A DNA stretch of 64,000 bases. Origin: Flavobacterium kingsejongi. GTDB taxonomy: Bacteria; Bacteroidota; Bacteroidia; Flavobacteriales; Flavobacteriaceae. The stretch is from NCBI RefSeq assembly GCF_003076475.1, contig NZ_CP020919.1, positions 1,364,001 through 1,428,000 on the forward strand, in the 5' to 3' direction. The notes under the pieces were generated by a model. It saw only the letters and a list, made by a program, of their open reading frames with translations. It ran no database searches and had not been told where the DNA came from. How positions within the stretch are numbered: the first letter of the stretch is position 1; every line of letters begins with the position of its first letter. Positions 60,640 to 64,000 of this stretch are shown piece by piece. Position numbers and translations under genes: made by a program.

Positions 60640-61119
60640 TTAATCCAGATCGGAGGTTTCCAATTCTTTTAATTTTTCATAAATCAAATTGCTCTCAAAA
60701 CCTTTACGAAGTAAAAAGTCACAGAATTTTTTTCTTTTTTTCTGAATGTTTTTTTCGTGGATAAGATCCCACTGGTTTTCTGCGACATGATGAAAAGTAT
60801 GGCTATACTCTTCAGGTGTAATTTCCTGAAGGGCCTTATCGATAATGTACTTTGAAATATCCCTGAATTTAAGTTCGTTGATAATCCTGATTTTGCCCCA
60901 ATATTTTATCCGGTGTTTTCCCCGGGCAAAACTGCAGGCAAAACGCTCTTCATTCAGGAAATTATTTTCAATGAGATATACTATAATTTCATCAGCTTGA
61001 TGTCCCGTTACTTTGAGGTCATAGAGCTTCCGAACCACTTCTTTATGGCAGCGTTCCTGGTAGGCGCAAAAATGTTCAGCTTTGCTTTTTATTTCAGCAA
61101 TTAGAAAAGAATCACTCAT
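60640..61119 (-). CDS. recX: regulatory protein RecX
   Basis: 159 residues, three helical repeats: AEHFCAYQERCHKEVVRKLYDLKV, DEIIVYLIENNFLNEERFACSFARGKHRIKYWGKIRIINEL, and KKRKKFCDFLLRKGFESNLIYEKL. The LxxxNFLNExRFAxxFxRGK motif is typical. RecX limits RecA filament growth. It is monocistronic and not next to recA here. Confidence 0.9.
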   Translation of the reverse strand: MSDSFLIAEIKSKAEHFCAYQERCHKEVVRKLYDLKVTGHQADEIIVYLIENNFLNEERFACSFARGKHRIKYWGKIRIINELKFRDISKYIIDKALQEITPEEYSHTFHHVAENQWDLIHEKNIQKKRKKFCDFLLRKGFESNLIYEKLKELETSDLD

Positions 61120-61156
61120 ATTGTTATCCCAAAATGGGTGCTATTGGTGCATTGTT

Positions 61157-61164
61157 CAAAAGTA
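61157..61164 (-). promoter_or_regulatory. -7 promoter motif for recX
   Basis: Minus-strand TACTTTTG (plus CAAAAGTA), 38 nt before the recX ATG at 61119. No clear -33 element. Confidence 0.4.
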
Positions 61165-61206
61165 GGATAAAAAACATGACATTGTATAATTCCTGCTTTG
61201 GGATAT

Positions 61207-62079
61207 TTATAATGGAAGATTAAGTCTTTTATGGGTTCTTAAAATGGCCTGTTCATTCTTATAATCAATCCAGGCCTGTCCTTTTATTTTTCGCATCAGA
61301 CTATCAAAATTCCGCATGATAGCAATATTGTACACGGCATTGGCCAAATTGCTTATTTTTCTCGGGAATGCTCTCAGGCTCATCGAAAATCCGGGTGTCA
61401 GGTATTTCATATAGTGCCAATATCCTTCGGGCATAAACAGCATTTCGCCATGTTCAAGATTTGCAATAAGGCCATGAGCTTGGCGTAATGCAGGCCATTT
61501 CTCAAAATCGGGATTATCGAAATCAATATCTTCCCGGGAAATCAAGGCATGCGGTACTTTATACAGAAATGGTGTCTGGTTGGGGGCAAAGAGAATGCAT
61601 CTTTTTTTACCATTAAAATGAAAATGAAGTATATTGGAATAATCAATATCATAATGGATAAACACTTTTGAATTTTCACCGCCAAAAAATAGCATAGGCA
61701 ATTGCTTCACCAGTCGCAATCCAATATCTGGCCATTTGAAATCATTTTGTAGTGACGGGACTTCTTTCATCAGGTTATAAAGAAAAATCCTGTAGGGTGT
61801 AGGTTTGGACTGTAAAAGATCGATGTAGTCGGCCATTTTCATTTTGGCGTGGGCTTCATTAAAACCATCTTTATGGGAGACCGGTCGGTCATCATACAGG
61901 GGAACTGTTTTTTCTCCAGCAATGGTTTTGATATAATTTAGCTTCCATTTGTCATACGCAGGCCAGTCTGTGGTTAACTGTTCTATGACGAGGGGCTTCT
62001 GTTTTTTTACGTAATTATTAAAAAAATCTTCTTTAGAAATAGTTTTTACACGTTCAATTTCGGTTAGGTGTATCGCCAT
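61207..62079 (-). CDS. JmjC/cupin-8 family protein (putative Fe(II)/2-oxoglutarate oxygenase)
   Basis: 290 residues, all-beta cupin. Metal ligands: His-Tyr-Asp in KVFIHYDIDYSN (HxD) and the distal histidine in MPEGYWHYMKYL; the family lysine/asparagine context is FHFNGKKRCILFAPN. Proteins of this class hydroxylate protein residues; the substrate cannot be told. N-terminal segment PLVIEQLTTDWPAYDKW is typical. Monocistronic. Confidence 0.85.
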   Translation of the reverse strand: MAIHLTEIERVKTISKEDFFNNYVKKQKPLVIEQLTTDWPAYDKWKLNYIKTIAGEKTVPLYDDRPVSHKDGFNEAHAKMKMADYIDLLQSKPTPYRIFLYNLMKEVPSLQNDFKWPDIGLRLVKQLPMLFFGGENSKVFIHYDIDYSNILHFHFNGKKRCILFAPNQTPFLYKVPHALISREDIDFDNPDFEKWPALRQAHGLIANLEHGEMLFMPEGYWHYMKYLTPGFSMSLRAFPRKISNLANAVYNIAIMRNFDSLMRKIKGQAWIDYKNEQAILRTHKRLNLPL

Positions 62080-62131
62080 AAAAAGGGAGGGGATTTGAAA
62101 TAATAGATCTTCTTTTTCACACGGGTATACA

Positions 62132-62139
62132 CAAAATTA
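62132..62139 (-). promoter_or_regulatory. -7 promoter motif for the JmjC/cupin gene
   Basis: Minus-strand TAATTTTG (plus CAAAATTA), 53 nt before the ATG at 62079. Confidence 0.4.
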
Positions 62140-62188
62140 ATAAATTGTTAATTTTAATTTGCTAAATTTTATATAAAATAATAACGAA

Positions 62189-62226
62189 AAAGTGCTGTCT
62201 TTTGAAGGTTCAAAAGACAGCACTTT
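62189..62226 (-). terminator. terminator of the T9SS beta-propeller gene
   Basis: 18-bp arms AAAGTGCTGTCTTTTGAA / TTCAAAAGACAGCACTTT with a 2-nt apex (effectively a longer loop), 33 nt after the stop at 62259 on the minus strand, followed by a U-rich run. Confidence 0.85.
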
Positions 62227-62258
62227 ACTATAAAAGAGTATTTTAAAAAAGGGGTAAT

Positions 62259-64000
62259 TTATTTTTTAATGAGTTTCTGTACAAATGTTTTGCCATTTTC
62301 TGCAGTTACTTTTACGAAATAAATTCCTTTGCTTAATCCTGAGATACTAAAATCTGCTGTTTTACTTTCCAGTACCTTTTGGCCGGTTACTGAAAATATA
62401 GTAACGCTTTCAAGTGCTCCCGTGCTATGGCTTACTGTTACATGTACATAATCTGAAGCTGGATTAGGATAAAGGCTAATGCTGTTATTGGGTAAAGTAG
62501 GGAAACCGGTTCCTAAAGTGATATCAGCAATAACAAATTTTAATACGCCCAAATCAGAAGTTGCGATATAGGCATTAAGGGTGTTGCCCGTAAAGGTATA
62601 ATCAAATGCATTAGATTGGATATACTGTAATGTTGCATTCGAAATTGTAGCCCAGTTTTGACCATTATCGATGCTCAATCGTATTGTGGCGTCCGAAGAT
62701 ATAGAGCTGTGAGTTGTGGCTACAAGTACACCCGCTGTGGTTGGGGAATAAGTAAGCTGATTGACCGGTTCTCCATTCAATAATACAGCCCAGTTTTCTC
62801 CAGCATCTACGGTTTTATAGATGCCGATATTGGTGGCCAATGTAAATTCGTTTGCAGCAAAAGGATTGGCTGCTAAATTCAGGATTGTATTACCGGATAG
62901 ATTGTCTAAACCTGAGATTTTTTCTACCCAGGTAGTTCCTCCATTGGTCGATTGGTAGAATTTGTCCCGTTGTGCGATGTACAGGATATTGGAATCTATG
63001 GCTGAAATTATGATTCCTGTAACAACACCATTCCCTAAGCCTTCGGAATACTCGCCTGGCGTGATAATCTCTGTAGCTACAGCATTGTCTGGATTTGAGA
63101 TATCGATTTTGAACATTGTGCTGCTGTCCCCATTTCGTAAGGAGATGTAAGCGATCTGGCTGTTTGTAGGGTCGATTGTAATGGCTCGTACATCATCTGC
63201 AAAAGTATTCAGGATTTCTGTGCGGGTCACGCCATAGTCAGTGCTGACATAGAGTTTTGCTCCAAAAAAACCAAGGGAAGAAAATATAAAAACCCTACCG
63301 GCCATCGTTTTGTCGGCAATAAGGTAGTTTCTGCGTGGATTGTATTCTGTAGCCGGTTGGGTATTGTATCCAATATTGGTACCGGCAGTAAAATCCTTAT
63401 GGAAATAACCGCCCTGGCTTCCGTAGTATAAGTGTTCCGTATTACCTACATTACTGACGGCAACACTAATCACATTATGGAAAGGAGCAGCTATCTGGTT
63501 AAGTGTCTGGCCACCATCATTGGAAATCTGCGGAAAATAATCCGTTGTAATAATTACCTGATTGGCATCAAACGGGTTAAAAGAAGCTGCTGTACCATAA
63601 GAATACACAGTGCTATTTTGATCATAAACGCTATTGTTCCATGTTACCCCGCCATCATTGCTCGTGACAATTTCATTTTCTTCTAAAATAAGGATATGAT
63701 TTGGACTGCCCGGATTGTAAACAATTTTCACGATATTATTTAAGGTTTGCTCCGTCCAGGTGATCGGTACACTGTTCCATGTAAGCCCCCCATCGGTTGA
63801 TTTGTATAGATTTTCTGCATGCTCACCAAAACCAATACTGGAGCCAATAAGAATTTCATCTGCATTTGTAGGGTGAAAAGCGATAGGTTCCAAAGTTACG
63901 CCTGGTATGCGCTCAGTCCAGGAGGTACCTGCATTGGTAGAAATCCATACGCCACCAATAATGCCACTATTGCCATTGCCCCTTGCCATAACTAATTTGG
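62259..64000 (-). CDS. secreted beta-propeller (BNR/sortilin-like) protein with T9SS type A signal, 5' partial
   Basis: At least 576 residues; the frame continues past the right edge of the window, so the visible Met is not the start. Repeated segments with Asp-box-like SxDxGxTW pattern (STDGGLTWNS, SNDGGVTWNN, STNGGTTWVEK, SIDNGQNWATI) mark a sortilin-type propeller. The C-terminal 80 residues (SLYPNPASDYVHVTVSH to FVQKLIKK) are a type A T9SS sorting domain. It is probably a cell-surface or released protein; substrate unknown. Confidence 0.85.
   Translation of the reverse strand, partial: KLVMARGNGNSGIIGGVWISTNAGTSWTERIPGVTLEPIAFHPTNADEILIGSSIGFGEHAENLYKSTDGGLTWNSVPITWTEQTLNNIVKIVYNPGSPNHILILEENEIVTSNDGGVTWNNSVYDQNSTVYSYGTAASFNPFDANQVIITTDYFPQISNDGGQTLNQIAAPFHNVISVAVSNVGNTEHLYYGSQGGYFHKDFTAGTNIGYNTQPATEYNPRRNYLIADKTMAGRVFIFSSLGFFGAKLYVSTDYGVTRTEILNTFADDVRAITIDPTNSQIAYISLRNGDSSTMFKIDISNPDNAVATEIITPGEYSEGLGNGVVTGIIISAIDSNILYIAQRDKFYQSTNGGTTWVEKISGLDNLSGNTILNLAANPFAANEFTLATNIGIYKTVDAGENWAVLLNGEPVNQLTYSPTTAGVLVATTHSSISSDATIRLSIDNGQNWATISNATLQYIQSNAFDYTFTGNTLNAYIATSDLGVLKFVIADITLGTGFPTLPNNSISLYPNPASDYVHVTVSHSTGALESVTIFSVTGQKVLESKTADFSISGLSKGIYFVKVTAENGKTFVQKLIKK

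Overview
The window looks like a chromosomal piece of a Flavobacteriaceae bacterium, most likely Flavobacterium. The supporting signs are several TAnnTTTG (-7) promoter motifs typical of Bacteroidetes, secreted proteins ending in type IX secretion (T9SS) sorting domains, a DUF4270 lipoprotein beside glmS, an F1-ATPase atpD-atpC pair separate from the other atp genes, and an OlsF-like ornithine-lipid acyltransferase. No rRNA, tRNA or CRISPR array was seen.

Layout. 1-21446 is ordinary host sequence: a 2-hydroxyacid dehydrogenase/VOC fusion (cut by the window edge), three small membrane proteins, OlsF-like acyltransferase, exonuclease III, an OmpA-type lipoprotein, a secreted PQQ-type sugar dehydrogenase, an AsmA-like/GT51 transglycosylase, an esterase-like protein with radA, a panC-panD-flippase-like operon, a glycogen-synthase-like half protein with DUF4270 and glmS, and atpD-atpC. 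An IS3-family element (copy 1, 21457-22849) sits just after atpC. Then come an XRE/DUF2975 pair, bioF and a broken AI-2E transporter gene.

26108-51355 is a Mu-like transposable prophage. Its left part holds an S24 repressor with palindromic operators, a MuA-type DDE transposase, a MuB-type ATPase, a second P-loop ATPase, and middle genes including DUF3164 and GemA relatives. Next is a cargo block of three genes whose four intergenic gaps all carry 9-bp ATTCCAAAG repeats. An IS21-family element (37318-39923) follows, and it sits exactly where the packaging and head genes should be. No terminase, portal, protease, capsid or lysis gene is present. Right of the IS21, a contractile-tail module runs from sheath to fibres, including a tail-chaperone gene with a likely programmed frameshift. 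The prophage is therefore headless, and what remains resembles a tail-only (tailocin-like) locus under phage-type control.

The prophage inserted at the start codon of the AI-2E gene, between bioF and bioD-bioA-ketoacyl synthase. It is flanked by a candidate 5-bp target duplication and by inverted transposase-site-like repeats. After the biotin genes a second, apparently identical IS3 copy (54836-56228) abuts a 1354-residue T9SS beta-helix protein that has LytTR-like direct repeats upstream. recX, a JmjC/cupin protein and a partial T9SS beta-propeller protein finish the window. The two IS3 copies lie in the same orientation about 32 kb apart, so recombination between them could remove the prophage and all biotin genes seen here.
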